Positions 29,604 through 39,799 of a stretch of 64,000 nucleotides of DNA are shown one piece after another (position 1 is the stretch's first letter; the number at the start of each line of letters is the position of its first letter). The notes below the pieces were generated by a model. The model searched no databases. It saw nothing but the letters and a program-made list of their open reading frames with translations, and was not told the DNA's origin. This stretch comes from Actinokineospora bangkokensis (lineage in GTDB: Bacteria > Actinomycetota > Actinomycetes > Mycobacteriales > Pseudonocardiaceae): the NCBI RefSeq assembly GCF_001940455.1, contig NZ_MKQR01000028.1, positions 164,057-228,056 of the forward strand, written 5' to 3'. The translations under genes were made by a program, and so were the position numbers.

Positions 29604-30548
29604 ATGCGGGTGGTCATGTTCGGCTTCCAGACGTGGGGTCACCGCACCCTGCGGGCGCTGGTCGAGTCCGACCACGAGGTCGTCGCGGTCGTCACCCACC
29701 CGCGGGGCGGCGGGGTGTACGAGCGGGTGTGGGGCGACTCGGTCGAGGACCTGGCCCGCGAGCACGGCATCCCGGTCGTCCTGCGCGAGCGGCCGGACGC
29801 GGCGCTGGTGGACGAGCTGCGGGCGTTCGGGGCGGACATCTTCGTCGCCGCCAACTGGCGCACCTACCTGCCCGCCGAGGTGTTCGACCTCCCGCCGCTG
29901 GGCACGCTGAACATCCACGACTCGCTGCTGCCCGCCTACGCCGGGTTCTCCGCGATGATCTGGGCGCTGATCAACGACGAGCCCGAGGTGGGCGTCACCG
30001 CGCACATGATGGACGCGACGCTGGACGCGGGCGACATCGTGCTCCAGCGCAGCTTCCCGGTCGGCCCGCGCGACACCTCCGGCGACCTGGTGCTCCGGTC
30101 GATGGACGTCTTCGGCCCCATCACCGTCGACGCGCTCGCGCTCATCGCCTCCGGCGAGCGGGACTGGCAGAAGCAGGACCGGTCCCGGGCGAGCTTCTTC
30201 CACAAGCGCGCGGAGGAGGACCTGCGCATCGACTGGACGTGGTCGGCCGAGGAGCTGGACCGGTTGGTGCGCGCGCAGTCCGCGCCGTACCCGAGCGCCT
30301 TCTGCTTCCACCGCGGCGAGCGGCTGGAGATCGTCACCGCCGAGGTGTCGCGCGAGGTCTACGGCGGCACGCCGGGGCGCATCTTCTACCGGGAGGGCGA
30401 CGGCGTCGCGATCGTCGCGGGGGCGCAGGCGCGGCGGGGGCGCAGCAAGGCCCTGCTGGTGAAGTCGGTGCGCACCCCCGAGGGGGAGGAGCTGTCGGCG
30501 GAGAAGTACTTCACGCACATGGGCGGCTACCTCACCTCCCGCCCCTGA
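29604..30548 (+). CDS. N5-hydroxyornithine formyltransferase-like protein
   Basis: The 314-residue protein belongs to the methionyl-tRNA formyltransferase-like family. It has NIHDSLLPAYAGFSAMIWAL (catalytic Asn-His) and a later MDATLDAGDIVLQ carrying the catalytic Asp, with a C-terminal OB-like domain (GGTPGRIFYREGDGVAIV). True Fmt normally sits beside def, but here def is 28 kb away. This gene lies under an iron box next to an ornithine N-monooxygenase, so a role in making formyl-hydroxyornithine for a hydroxamate siderophore is likely. The ATG at 29604 has AGGAGGG 6 nt before it. Confidence 0.82.
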   Translation: MRVVMFGFQTWGHRTLRALVESDHEVVAVVTHPRGGGVYERVWGDSVEDLAREHGIPVVLRERPDAALVDELRAFGADIFVAANWRTYLPAEVFDLPPLGTLNIHDSLLPAYAGFSAMIWALINDEPEVGVTAHMMDATLDAGDIVLQRSFPVGPRDTSGDLVLRSMDVFGPITVDALALIASGERDWQKQDRSRASFFHKRAEEDLRIDWTWSAEELDRLVRAQSAPYPSAFCFHRGERLEIVTAEVSREVYGGTPGRIFYREGDGVAIVAGAQARRGRSKALLVKSVRTPEGEELSAEKYFTHMGGYLTSRP

Positions 30549-30615
30549 CGCCGCTGCCGCGCGGGCCGGGTCGCGGACGGTCCGGCCCGTGCCCGGAAAG
30601 TGAGGTCTTGGCGAT

Positions 30616-30634
30616 TTAGGGTCGCCTAACTTAG
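30616..30634. promoter_or_regulatory. Weaker IdeR-like iron box
   Basis: TTAGGGTCGCCTAACTTAG agrees with the 19-bp iron-box consensus at about 14 positions. It lies 67 nt before the stronger box at 30701 and may be a second site for the monooxygenase promoter. Confidence 0.55.
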
Positions 30635-30700
30635 CATGGGAGCCCGCGGCTCGGCGGCCTGTGACGCGACCATCACCAGGCACTCCCGGAAGCCGATCTT

Positions 30701-30719
30701 TTAGGTTAGCCTCACCTAT
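30701..30719. promoter_or_regulatory. Strong IdeR/DmdR-type iron box before the monooxygenase gene
   Basis: TTAGGTTAGCCTCACCTAT agrees with the IdeR consensus at 16 of 19 positions. It ends 31 nt before the chosen GTG start of the hydroxylase. Its position argues against the ATG at 30718, which would lie within the operator. Confidence 0.85.
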
Positions 30720-30750
30720 GTTCCGGTGTGGCGACGCGAAGGGATCGGTT

Positions 30751-32055
30751 GTGAGCAGCGAGGTGTACGACCTGGTGGGCATCGGGTTCGGTCCGTCCAA
30801 CCTGGCCCTGGCCATCGCCGTCGACGAGCACAACCGGCGAACCCCCGGCGCCCGGCTGCGCACCGCGTTCCTGGAGAAGCAGCCCACCTTCGGCTGGCAC
30901 CGGGGCATGCTGATCGACGACGCCACCATGCAGGTGTCCTTCCTCAAGGACCTGGTCACGATGCGCGACCCGAGCAGCGACTTCAGCTTCTTGTGCTACC
31001 TGCGCGACCGCGGGCGGCTGGTGGACTTCATCAACCACAAGACGATGTTCCCGCTGCGCGCGGAGTTCCACGACTACTTCGAGTGGGCCGCGGCCAGGGT
31101 CGCCGACCAGGTGCACTACGACCGCGAGGTCGTGTCCGTGCGCCCGGTCGAGCGCGACGGCGAGGTCGTCGCGTTCGACGTCGTGGCCTCCGACGGCGGC
31201 GCCGCGGTGACCTACCGGGCCCGCAACGTCGTCGTCGCCACCGGCCTGCGCCCCCGGCTGCCCGAGGACGCCATGCCCTCGGACCGGGTGTGGCACAACA
31301 TCGAGCTGATGCACCGCCTGCCCGAGCTGGTCGCCGCCGCGCCCCGGCGGGTGCTCGTGGTGGGGGCGGGCCAGTCGGCCGCCGAGGCGGTGGCGGAGCT
31401 GCACTCGGCGCTGCCCGGCACCGCCGTCTCGGCCGTCTTCGCCCGCTACGGCTACGCCCCCGCCGACGACAGCCCGTTCGCCAACCGGATCTTCGACCCC
31501 GAGGCGGTCGACCACTTCTACGGCGCCCCGGAGGAGGTCAAGCGGTCGCTGCTGGACTACTCCCGCGGCACCAACTACTCCGTCGTCGACCTCGACCTCA
31601 TCGAGGAGCTGTACCGGCGCGAGTACCGGGAGCGGGTCAGCGGCGAGCGCAGGCTGGACATCCGCAACGCCTCCCGCGTCGTCTACGCCCGGGAGACCGA
31701 CGAGGCCGTGTACGCCACCGTCGAGTTCCTGCCCACCGGCGAGACCGAGGTGCTGGAGTGCGACGCGGTCGTCTACGCGACCGGGTTCCACCACATCGAC
31801 GTGTTCGACCTGCTCGGCCGCGCCGCCGCCACCTGCGTGCGCGACGCGGACGGGCGCGCGGTGATCGGCCGCGACTACCGGCTGGCGACCGCCCCGGGCG
31901 TGCGCGCGGGCATCTACGTCCAGGGCGGCTCGGAGCACTCGCACGGCATCACCGCGACCCTGCTGTCGAACACGGCGGTGCGGGTCGGGGAGATCCTGGA
32001 CTCGGTGCTGGCCCCCGAGGTGGCGGTCGTGCCCGAACTCGCCCAGGCGCGCTGA
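30751..32055 (+). CDS. L-ornithine/L-lysine N-monooxygenase
   Basis: The 434-residue protein is a flavin N-hydroxylase of the SidA/PvdA/IucD family. It has FAD motif GIGFGPSNLALAIAV, the substrate-side run LEKQPTFGWHRGML and MQVSFLKDLVTMRDP, NADPH motif VVGAGQSAAEAVAEL and the ATGF-type signature YATGFHHIDVF. It hydroxylates the side-chain amine, the first step to hydroxamate siderophores. With the formyltransferase upstream, the likely product is N5-formyl-N5-hydroxyornithine. The GTG start at 30751 is placed after the iron box, with GAAGGG upstream. No siderophore NRPS is in the window. Confidence 0.9.
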   Translation: MSSEVYDLVGIGFGPSNLALAIAVDEHNRRTPGARLRTAFLEKQPTFGWHRGMLIDDATMQVSFLKDLVTMRDPSSDFSFLCYLRDRGRLVDFINHKTMFPLRAEFHDYFEWAAARVADQVHYDREVVSVRPVERDGEVVAFDVVASDGGAAVTYRARNVVVATGLRPRLPEDAMPSDRVWHNIELMHRLPELVAAAPRRVLVVGAGQSAAEAVAELHSALPGTAVSAVFARYGYAPADDSPFANRIFDPEAVDHFYGAPEEVKRSLLDYSRGTNYSVVDLDLIEELYRREYRERVSGERRLDIRNASRVVYARETDEAVYATVEFLPTGETEVLECDAVVYATGFHHIDVFDLLGRAAATCVRDADGRAVIGRDYRLATAPGVRAGIYVQGGSEHSHGITATLLSNTAVRVGEILDSVLAPEVAVVPELAQAR

Positions 32056-32068
32056 CCCGTCGATCCGG

Positions 32069-32100
32069 CTGTCGGTCGGGCGGACTGTCGGTCGGGCGGA
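32069..32100 (+). repeat. 16-bp unit repeated twice in tandem
   Basis: CTGTCGGTCGGGCGGA occurs twice head to tail just before the PIG-L gene. It overlaps the probable -35 area of that gene, so the duplication could have altered promoter spacing. No known binding site is recognised. Confidence 0.6.
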
Positions 32101-32113
32101 CTACGGTGCGGGC

Positions 32114-32908
32114 ATGGCAACGCTGGTCACCTTCCACGCCCACCCGGACGACGAGTGCATCTCCTGCGGTGGCGTGATGCGCAAGGCCGCCGACGAGGGG
32201 CACCGGGTGGTGCTCGTCGTGGCCACCCGCGGCGAGCTGGGCGAGGTCCCGGACGGCTTCCTCGACGAGGGCGAGCAGCTGTGGGAGCGGCGGGTCAAGG
32301 AGACCCACGCGGCCGCCGACGTGCTCGGCGTCGCCCGCGTGGAGTTCCTGGGCTACACCGACTCCGGGATGATGGGCGAGCCCACGAACACCGCCCCCGG
32401 CACCTTCTGGACCGCCGACGTCGAGGAGGCCGCGACCCGGCTCGCGGCCATCCTCACCGAGGAGTCCGCCGACGTGCTCACCGTCTACGACGACTTCGGC
32501 GGCTACGGCCACCCCGACCACATCCAGGTGCACCGGGTGGGCCTGCGGGCGGCCGAGCTGGCGGGCACCCCCCGGGTGCTCCAGGCCACCACGAGCCAGG
32601 AGCGGATGCGCGAGGGGATGCGGCGCTTCCGCGAGGCGGGCTTGATGCCGCCGCCCGCCGAGGGCGAGGGCGACGGTGACCCCGCCATGGGCAAGCCCGA
32701 GGCCGAGCTGACCTGCTCGGTCGACGTCTCGGCCTACCTGGACGCCAAGCGCCGGGCCATGCGGGCGCACCCCAGCCAGATCGCGGAGGAGTCGTTCTTC
32801 CTCGCGCTGCCCGACGACGCGTTCGCCCAGGCGTTCGGGATCGAGGACTTCATCGAGGTCGGCAAGGCCCCGGGCATCGTCGACGACGACATCATGCACG
32901 GCCTGTAG
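32114..32908 (+). CDS. PIG-L (LmbE-like) deacetylase
   Basis: The 264-residue protein has the zinc-binding HAHPDDE motif at 8-14 and a second site GGYGHPDH near 135, as in MshB, Mca and other N-acetyl-sugar deacetylases. Length and the EESFFLALPD tail are closest to generic PIG-L enzymes, so a mycothiol role is possible but not shown. TACGGT lies 6 nt before the ATG with no Shine-Dalgarno, suggesting a leaderless mRNA. Confidence 0.85.
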   Translation: MATLVTFHAHPDDECISCGGVMRKAADEGHRVVLVVATRGELGEVPDGFLDEGEQLWERRVKETHAAADVLGVARVEFLGYTDSGMMGEPTNTAPGTFWTADVEEAATRLAAILTEESADVLTVYDDFGGYGHPDHIQVHRVGLRAAELAGTPRVLQATTSQERMREGMRRFREAGLMPPPAEGEGDGDPAMGKPEAELTCSVDVSAYLDAKRRAMRAHPSQIAEESFFLALPDDAFAQAFGIEDFIEVGKAPGIVDDDIMHGL

Positions 32909-32953
32909 CCGCCGCCCGGGCGGCGCTCGGTCGGGCGCCACCCGGGGCAGCGG

Positions 32954-33901
32954 TCAGCCGAGCAGGTCCTTGGCCAGGGCGTCGTCCATGTTGCCGCCGG
33001 AGACCACGGCCACGGTGACGCCCGCGGGCAGCTCGGCGGCGTGGTGCAGGTAGGCGGCCGTGGCGACGGCCCCGCTCGGCTCGGCCACCAAGCGGGCGCG
33101 GCGGGCCAGGGTGCGCACGGCGTCGCGGATCTCGTCCTCGGAGACGGTGACGATGCCGTCGACGAAGGCCCGCAGGTGGGCGAAGGTCAGCTCCGAGGGC
33201 TGGCTGCGCAGGCCGTCGGCGATGGTGCGGTTGCGGTCTGCCACCGACCACCGGCGCAGCTCACCGGCGGCCAGGCTCTCGGCGGTGTCGCCCGCGAGCT
33301 CCGGCTCCACCGCCCACACCTGGGTGCCCGGCGACGCCGCCTTGATGGCCGCGGCCGTGCCGGAGATGAGCCCGCCGCCGCTGACCGGCACCAGCACCAG
33401 GTCCGCGCGCAGGTCGGCGGCGATCTCCAGGCCCACGGTGCCCTGCCCGGCGATGACGTCCGGGTGGTCGAACGGGGGGATCAGCGACGCGCCGGTGCGC
33501 TCCTGCACCTCGGCGGCCAGCTTCTCCCGCTCCCCTACCTTGGACAGCAGCACCTCGGCGCCGTGCGAGCGGGTCGCCTCCACCTTGACGGTGGGGGTGT
33601 CCTCCGGCACGACGATCCAGGCCCGGACGCCGAACGCCTTCGCCGCGTAGGCGACCGCTTGCGCGTGGTTACCGCTCGAATAGGCCACCACCCCCCGTTC
33701 CCGCAGGTCGTCGGGCAGGGCGGCGATGGCGTTGTAGGCGCCGCGCACCTTGAACGCGCCGATCGGCTGCAGGTTCTCCGGCTTGAGCCACAGTGGACGG
33801 TCCGGGTCCGCCCACGGGCAGGGCAGCAGGGGGGTCCGGACCGCCACGCCCGCGATCCGGCGGGCGGCGGCGTCGATGTCGTCAGCGGTGACCAGGTTCA
33901 C
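32954..33901 (-). CDS. Threonine dehydratase/serine racemase-like PLP enzyme
   Basis: The 315-residue fold-type II PLP enzyme has its Schiff-base lysine in PIGAFKVRGAYNAI, a phosphate loop VPVSGGGLISG, and the substrate-recognition run SSGNHAQAVAYAA. It lacks the C-terminal regulatory ACT domains of biosynthetic IlvA, so it fits catabolic threonine dehydratases or serine/aspartate racemases. The GTG at 33901 gives a start near the conserved N-terminus, with no good ribosome site. An upstream start would add unrelated sequence. It converges on the PIG-L gene with a 45-bp gap. Confidence 0.85.
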   Translation of the reverse strand: MNLVTADDIDAAARRIAGVAVRTPLLPCPWADPDRPLWLKPENLQPIGAFKVRGAYNAIAALPDDLRERGVVAYSSGNHAQAVAYAAKAFGVRAWIVVPEDTPTVKVEATRSHGAEVLLSKVGEREKLAAEVQERTGASLIPPFDHPDVIAGQGTVGLEIAADLRADLVLVPVSGGGLISGTAAAIKAASPGTQVWAVEPELAGDTAESLAAGELRRWSVADRNRTIADGLRSQPSELTFAHLRAFVDGIVTVSEDEIRDAVRTLARRARLVAEPSGAVATAAYLHHAAELPAGVTVAVVSGGNMDDALAKDLLG

Positions 33902-34070
33902 CCCTGCATTGTGCCGCACGGTCAAGTGTCCACTGTGGAGCGACGGTGTTGCGGTGCTCACTTTCGGTGAACTTTCCCGGGGGGTCGTTCGTCTTCCTTG
34001 CGGAGCACGGCACGGAACCGATCACGTCGCGGAACTGGTCGACGACACGAAAACGGTTGAAGCGAGAAGG

Positions 34071-34952
34071 ATGGGCAAGACGGGGAGCATGGGCAAGGCA
34101 GTCAGCAGCGAGGAGCAGAAGGAATCGGGCATCCGGCCCGCGCAGGTGGCGGCCGCCGCGCTGGCCGCGGCGACCGCGGCGGTGCTGGGGTCCACCCTGG
34201 GGGTGGCGGGCACGGTCATCGGCGCGGCCATCGCCAGCATCGTCAGCACGGTCGGCGGCGCGCTCTACCTCAAGTCGCTGGAGCGCACGAAGGAGGTGAC
34301 CAGGGTCGTCACGGCCCGGGTCACCGGCCGCGGCAGCGTCGTCACCGTCGCGGGGCCGGTCGAGAAGACCACGGCCACCGCCGTCGCCACCCCGGGCGGC
34401 GCCGACCCCGGCGAGGCCGATCAGACCAGCGCCGATCCGACCAGCAACGATCAGACCAGCGCCGATCCGAGCAGTGCCGATCCGAGCAGTGCCGATGAGG
34501 ACGGCGCCGATCAGAGCAGCACCGACCAGGACGCGGAGCGGGGTGCGGAGGTCGGGCCGCCCGCCCGGCCCGGGTGGTTGCGCCGCCCGGTCGCCCTCGT
34601 CCTCGGCGGCGTCCTGGTGTTCGTCCTGGGGATGGGCGTGGTCACCGGCCTGGAGTGGATCCGCGGCGGGTCCCTCTCCGGCGGCGGCGCCACCACGGTC
34701 GGCAGCCTCGTCACCGGCCGCACCGCCACCACCACGACGGTGGTCGTGACCAACCCCGGGGTCACCACGGTCACGGAGACGGCCGACCCCACCGGCACGC
34801 AGGCCCCCGGTGCCACCACCACCGAGGAAGCCCCCACCACGACCACCACCGCCGACCCCACGACCACCACCACGACGCAGGCCCCCGCGACCACCACGAC
34901 CACGGTCCCCAGGACCACCACCACCGCCCCCGCGGTGACCCCCACGCCCTGA
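34071..34952 (+). CDS. Membrane protein with pentapeptide repeats and a Thr-rich tail
   Basis: The 293-residue protein has a Gly/Ala-rich helix pair near 25-65, a linker with seven five-residue repeats of the type D(Q/P)(T/S)SA (34419-34523), another helix near 185-205 and an extracellular tail of about 80 residues made almost wholly of Thr, Pro, Ala and Val. Similar Thr-rich tails in actinomycetes are often wall-spanning and mannosylated. The ATG at 34071 follows GAGAAGG closely, and Met7 is an alternative. I do not recognise a family. It ends 33 bp from the thiE stop. Confidence 0.7.
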   Translation: MGKTGSMGKAVSSEEQKESGIRPAQVAAAALAAATAAVLGSTLGVAGTVIGAAIASIVSTVGGALYLKSLERTKEVTRVVTARVTGRGSVVTVAGPVEKTTATAVATPGGADPGEADQTSADPTSNDQTSADPSSADPSSADEDGADQSSTDQDAERGAEVGPPARPGWLRRPVALVLGGVLVFVLGMGVVTGLEWIRGGSLSGGGATTVGSLVTGRTATTTTVVVTNPGVTTVTETADPTGTQAPGATTTEEAPTTTTTADPTTTTTTQAPATTTTTVPRTTTTAPAVTPTP

Positions 34953-34985
34953 GGGGGGCGCGGCTGAGCGCGCGGGGCCCGGCCG

Positions 34986-35666
34986 TCAGGGAACGGGCTC
35001 CGCGCGCAGCGCTGTCGACAGCAGTTCGGCTGCCTCCCGGGGGTCGGCGGCCTCGGTGATGGCCCGCACGACCACCACCCGGCGCGCCCCCGCCGCGAGC
35101 ACCCGCGGCAGCCGGTCCAGGTCGATCCCCCCGATCGCGAACCACGGCCGCGCCGTCCCCAGCTGCGCGGTCGCCTCCACCAGCCCCAGGCCCGGCGCCG
35201 AGCGGCCCGGCTTGGTCGGGGTGGGCCAGCAGGGGCCGGTGCAGAAGTAGTCCACGCCCGGCTCGTTGGCGGCGGCGACGGCCTGGGTGAGGTCGTGGGT
35301 GGAGCGGCCGATGACCACCTCGTCGCCGACGACGGCGCGGGCGGCGGGGACGGGCAGGTCGTCCTGGCCCAGGTGCAGGACGTCGGCGCCGACGGTGCGG
35401 GCGATGTCGGCGCGGTCGTTGACCGCCAGCAGGGCGCCGTGGGCCGCGCACAGCTCGCTGACGGTGGTCAGCGCGCGCAGCTCGGGCCCCGCCTCCAGGG
35501 GCACGCCGCCGCGCTTGTCGCGGATCTGCACCACGTCGACGCCGCCGGACAGGGCCGCGTCCACGAAGTCCGCGAGGTCCCCCCGGGACTGCCGGGCATC
35601 GGTGCAGAGGTAGAGCCGCGCGTCCGCCAGCCGGGTCCTGATCTGCTCGCCGCTCAATCCAGGCAT
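34986..35666 (-). CDS. thiE: Thiamine-phosphate synthase
   Basis: The 226-residue TIM barrel couples hydroxymethylpyrimidine diphosphate to thiazole phosphate. Motifs are [53 protein letters not shown] and WFAIGGID, all standard for ThiE. TACTGT lies 7 nt before the ATG without a Shine-Dalgarno, so the transcript may be leaderless. It diverges from the riboswitch-controlled thiOSG unit. Confidence 0.95.
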   Translation of the reverse strand: MPGLSGEQIRTRLADARLYLCTDARQSRGDLADFVDAALSGGVDVVQIRDKRGGVPLEAGPELRALTTVSELCAAHGALLAVNDRADIARTVGADVLHLGQDDLPVPAARAVVGDEVVIGRSTHDLTQAVAAANEPGVDYFCTGPCWPTPTKPGRSAPGLGLVEATAQLGTARPWFAIGGIDLDRLPRVLAAGARRVVVVRAITEAADPREAAELLSTALRAEPVP

Positions 35667-35730
35667 GGCGTGGACAGTAGCCCGTGGGCACCTGCGCGCA
35701 CCCCGCCGCGTGGTCTACGGTGGAGGCGGT

Positions 35731-35815
35731 CGCACGGGAGTCCGGGGACGGGCTGAGAGGGAGCTGCTGCTCCGACCGTTGGACCTGATCCGGGTCATGC
35801 CGGCGCAGGGAGCGT
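35731..35815 (+). ncRNA. TPP riboswitch before thiO
   Basis: The THI-box pieces are present in order: GGGCTGAGAGGG, then ACCTGATCCGGGTCATGCC and GGCGCAGGGA. The element ends about 6 nt before the thiO ATG, and its last G-rich bases merge with the ribosome site (GGGAG). TPP binding therefore probably hides the start region, blocking translation of thiO, thiS and thiG. Confidence 0.93.
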
Positions 35816-35820
35816 GGGAG

Positions 35821-36932
35821 ATGTCTGTTGCCGTCATCGGTGGCGGGGTCGTGGGCTTGACCGCGGCCCACCGGCTCGCCACCGCGGGGCGGTCCGTCGT
35901 CGTGGTCGACCCGGCGCCGCGCACCGGGGGCGGGTCCTGGGTCGCCGCGGGCATGCTGGCCCCGGTCACCGAGGCGTGGCTGGGCGAGGAGGCCGTGCTC
36001 GCGCTCGGCACCGCCGCGCTCGACGCGTGGGAGCCCTTCGCCAGGGAGCTGGGCGGGGACATCGGGCTGCGCCCGCACGGCACGCTCGCGGTGGCCTTCG
36101 ACGCCGCCGAGGCCGCCGACCTGCGGCGGCTCGCGGACTTCCTGGAGTCGCGCGGCCGGGCGGTCCGGCGGCTCACCGGCCGGGAGCTGCGCGCGCTGGA
36201 ACCCGGGCTAGGCGCCGTCCGCAGTGGACTCGACGTGCCCGGTGACCTCAGCGTCGACACCCGCAAGCTGCTCACCCGGCTGGACGCGGCGTGCCGCGCG
36301 GCGGGGGTCCGCTTCGTCGACCGGCGGGCGGTCGGGCTGGTGCCCGGCGGCGTGCTGCTCGACGACCCCGGAGACCCCGAGAACCCTGAAAACTCCACTG
36401 TGGACTGCGACGCGGTGGTGGTCGCCGCGGGCGCGTGGAGCCGCGACCTGCACCCGGCGCTGGCCGACCTGGTCCGCCCGGTCAAGGGCGAGGTCCTCGT
36501 GCTGCGCGCCCGCTCGCGCTCGCTGCCCCCGCCGACCCGCACGGTCCGCGCGCACGTCGACGGCCGCTCGGTCTACCTGGTGCCCCGCGCGGGCGGCCAC
36601 CTGGTCGTCGGCGCCACCCAGCAGGACGTCGGGTTCGACACCGAGGTCACCGCGGGCGGGGTCGCAGACCTGCTCGCCGACGCCGAGCGGGTGCTGCCGG
36701 GGGTGCGCGACTACGAGCTGGTGGAGGCGGCGGCGGGGCTGCGGGCGGGCAGCCGCGACAACCTGCCGCTGGTCGGCGTGCTGGAGCCCGGGGTGGTCGT
36801 GGCCACCGGGCACCACCGCAACGGGGTGCTGATGGCGCCCCTCACCGCCGAGGCCGTCGCGGCCCTGGTGCTCGGCGGCCCGGTCCCTGGTCCCGTCGCC
36901 GCGGCGGCGCCGTCGCGGTTCGGAGGTGTGGT

Positions 36933-36936
<4 letters not shown>
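35821..36936 (+). CDS. thiO: Glycine oxidase
   Basis: The 371-residue FAD-dependent oxidase makes the imine of glycine used for the thiazole ring. It has the dinucleotide motif VAVIGGGVVGLTAAHRLA, the GSWVAAGMLAP segment typical of ThiO, and a C-terminal GLRAGSRDNLPLVG and ATGHHRNGVLMAP. The ATG lies just after the riboswitch. Its stop overlaps thiS by 4 nt. Confidence 0.93.
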
Positions 36937-37890
<954 letters not shown>

Positions 37891-37940
37891 CGGCCCGGGG
37901 CAGGTGCCCGCGCGCCCGCCGCCCCCCGGCACAATGAAGT

Positions 37941-38378
37941 ATGCGGACTACGGCAGACGGCGACGTCCCCGCTCGGCTCTACCTCGCCATCGGGCGCTTG
38001 TCGCGGTCGTTGCGGCGCGCGGGCAGCACCGGCATGGGGCACGGCTCGATCTCCGCCCTGTCCACCCTCGCGGGCTGCGGCACCCTGCGCCTCGGTGACC
38101 TCGCCGCCAAGGAGGGCGTCGCCGCCCCCACCATGTCCCGCATCGTCGCGGGCCTGGTCGACGCCGGGTACCTGCGCCGCGAGCCCGACCCCGCCGACCG
38201 CCGGGCCTGGCTCGTCACCGCGACCGAGGAGGGCGAACGCGTCGTCTCCAGCGTCCGCAGCACCCGCATGCAGGAGCTCAGCCGCCGCCTCGACAGCCTC
38301 CCCGACCCCGACCGCGACCTGCTGATCCGCTGCATCCCCGTCCTGGAGGCCCTGCTCGCGGACAACCCCGAGGGCTGA
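37941..38378 (+). CDS. MarR-family regulator
   Basis: The 145-residue protein is a winged-helix regulator. LRLGDLAAKEGVAAPTMSRIV is the recognition helix region, and REPDPADRRAWLVTATEEG forms the wing that is diagnostic of MarR proteins. It converges on the exporter gene with only 14 bp between stops. Whether it controls that exporter cannot be told from position. Confidence 0.88.
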   Translation: MRTTADGDVPARLYLAIGRLSRSLRRAGSTGMGHGSISALSTLAGCGTLRLGDLAAKEGVAAPTMSRIVAGLVDAGYLRREPDPADRRAWLVTATEEGERVVSSVRSTRMQELSRRLDSLPDPDRDLLIRCIPVLEALLADNPEG

Positions 38379-38392
38379 CCGCCCGGCCCGCG

Positions 38393-39799
38393 TCAGTCCG
38401 CGGCGGGCGCGGGGGCGGCCAGGACGTTGTCGCGGATGGTGAGGGCGGCGGCGGAGCCGAGGGCGACGAGGGTGGCGCAGATGACCAGGGAGGTCTGCCA
38501 ACCGGCCGTCATGGCCCGGGGGTCCTGGTAGGCGGTGCCGGTCAGGCCCGCGGCGGCGGGCAGGACGGCGACGGCGAGGAGGGTGCCGGTGCGGGCGATG
38601 GCGTTGTTGACGCCGGAGGCGGTGCCCGCGTAGCGGTCGGGGGCAGCGGCCAGGACGGTGGCGGTGACGGGGGCGACGGTGGTGGCCAGGCCGAGGCCGA
38701 AGACCAGGACGGCGGGCAGCACCGAGCCCAGGTAGGTGGCGCCGGGGGTGATCCGGAGCATGAGCAGCATGCCCGCGGCGACCAGCAGGGGGCCGACCAC
38801 GAGGAACCAGCGCGGGCCCCAGCGGGCGGCCAGGGCGCCGCTGCGGGAGGACAGGGTGAGCATGACCAGGGTCATCGGGGCGCTCGACACCGCGGCCGCG
38901 GTGGGGGAGTAGCCGAGCGAGACCTGGAGTTGCAGCACCATCAGCACCAGCACCCCGCCCAGTGCCGCGTACATGACCAGGGTGAGCAGGTTGGCCACGG
39001 CGAAGGTGTGGCTGGTGAACAGCCCCGGCGGGACCAGCGGGTCGTGGTGGCGGCGCTGGACCAGCAGGAACGCCGCCAGGGCCAGCGCGCCGCCGACCGC
39101 CGAGCCGACGACGAGCCAGTCCAGGCCGCGCACGGGGCCCTCCACCAGGGCGGCGGTGACCCCGGCCAGGCCGAGGGCGCCGAGCACCGAGCCGAGGTAG
39201 TCGGGGTGCCCGGTGACCTGCTCGTCGCGGGTCTCGGGCACGAAGCGCAGGGCCAGCAGCACGCACACCACCGCCACCGGCACGTTGACCAGGAACGCCA
39301 GCCGCCACGACCACAGCTGCACCAGCAGCCCGCCGATCAGCGGGCCCGCCGCCGCGGCGATGCCGCCGAGCCCCGACCAGGCGCCGATCGCCCTGGCCCG
39401 GTCCTCGCGGTGGAACACCGATTGCAGGATCGCCAGCGACCCCGGGGTCAGCAGCGCGCCGCCGATCCCCTGGAGCACCCGCGACACCACCAGCACCTCG
39501 GTGCTCGTGGCCAACCCGCACAGCGCGGACGCGGCGCCGAACCACACCACGCCGATGACGAAGACCCGGCGCCGGCCATACCGGTCGCCCAGCGAGCCGG
39601 CCACCAGGATCAGCGAGGCCAGCGCGAGCAGGTACCCGTCGAGGATCCACTGCAGGCCCGCCACCGACGCCCCGAACTCGGTGCCGATGCGCGGCAGCGC
39701 GACGTTGACCACGCTGCCGTCGAGCATGACCATGCCGGACCCGAGGATGGTGGTGGCGAGCACGCCCCGGGCGGCGGGGGTGCCCCAGCGGAGGTCCAC
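38393..39799 (-). CDS. MFS drug exporter (DHA2/EmrB type)
   Basis: The 468-residue protein has about 14 hydrophobic segments. It carries the motif-C-like MVMLDGSVVNVALPRIG opening, loop motif A GDRYGRRRVFVIG and WSWRLAFLVNVPVAV, all usual in the 14-helix DHA2 group. Its GTG directly abuts the dasR stop (TGAGTG), so the two are likely co-transcribed. The substrate is unknown. Confidence 0.88.
   Translation of the reverse strand: MDLRWGTPAARGVLATTILGSGMVMLDGSVVNVALPRIGTEFGASVAGLQWILDGYLLALASLILVAGSLGDRYGRRRVFVIGVVWFGAASALCGLATSTEVLVVSRVLQGIGGALLTPGSLAILQSVFHREDRARAIGAWSGLGGIAAAAGPLIGGLLVQLWSWRLAFLVNVPVAVVCVLLALRFVPETRDEQVTGHPDYLGSVLGALGLAGVTAALVEGPVRGLDWLVVGSAVGGALALAAFLLVQRRHHDPLVPPGLFTSHTFAVANLLTLVMYAALGGVLVLMVLQLQVSLGYSPTAAAVSSAPMTLVMLTLSSRSGALAARWGPRWFLVVGPLLVAAGMLLMLRITPGATYLGSVLPAVLVFGLGLATTVAPVTATVLAAAPDRYAGTASGVNNAIARTGTLLAVAVLPAAAGLTGTAYQDPRAMTAGWQTSLVICATLVALGSAAALTIRDNVLAAPAPAAD

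Noticed and set aside
29604-30548. Methionyl-tRNA formyltransferase (fmt)
   Set aside because: It has the same fold, but the iron box, the ornithine hydroxylase neighbour and separation from def favour a siderophore role.
38379-38392. Terminator between the MarR gene and the exporter
   Set aside because: Only 14 bp separate the stops and no stem of useful length can be drawn.
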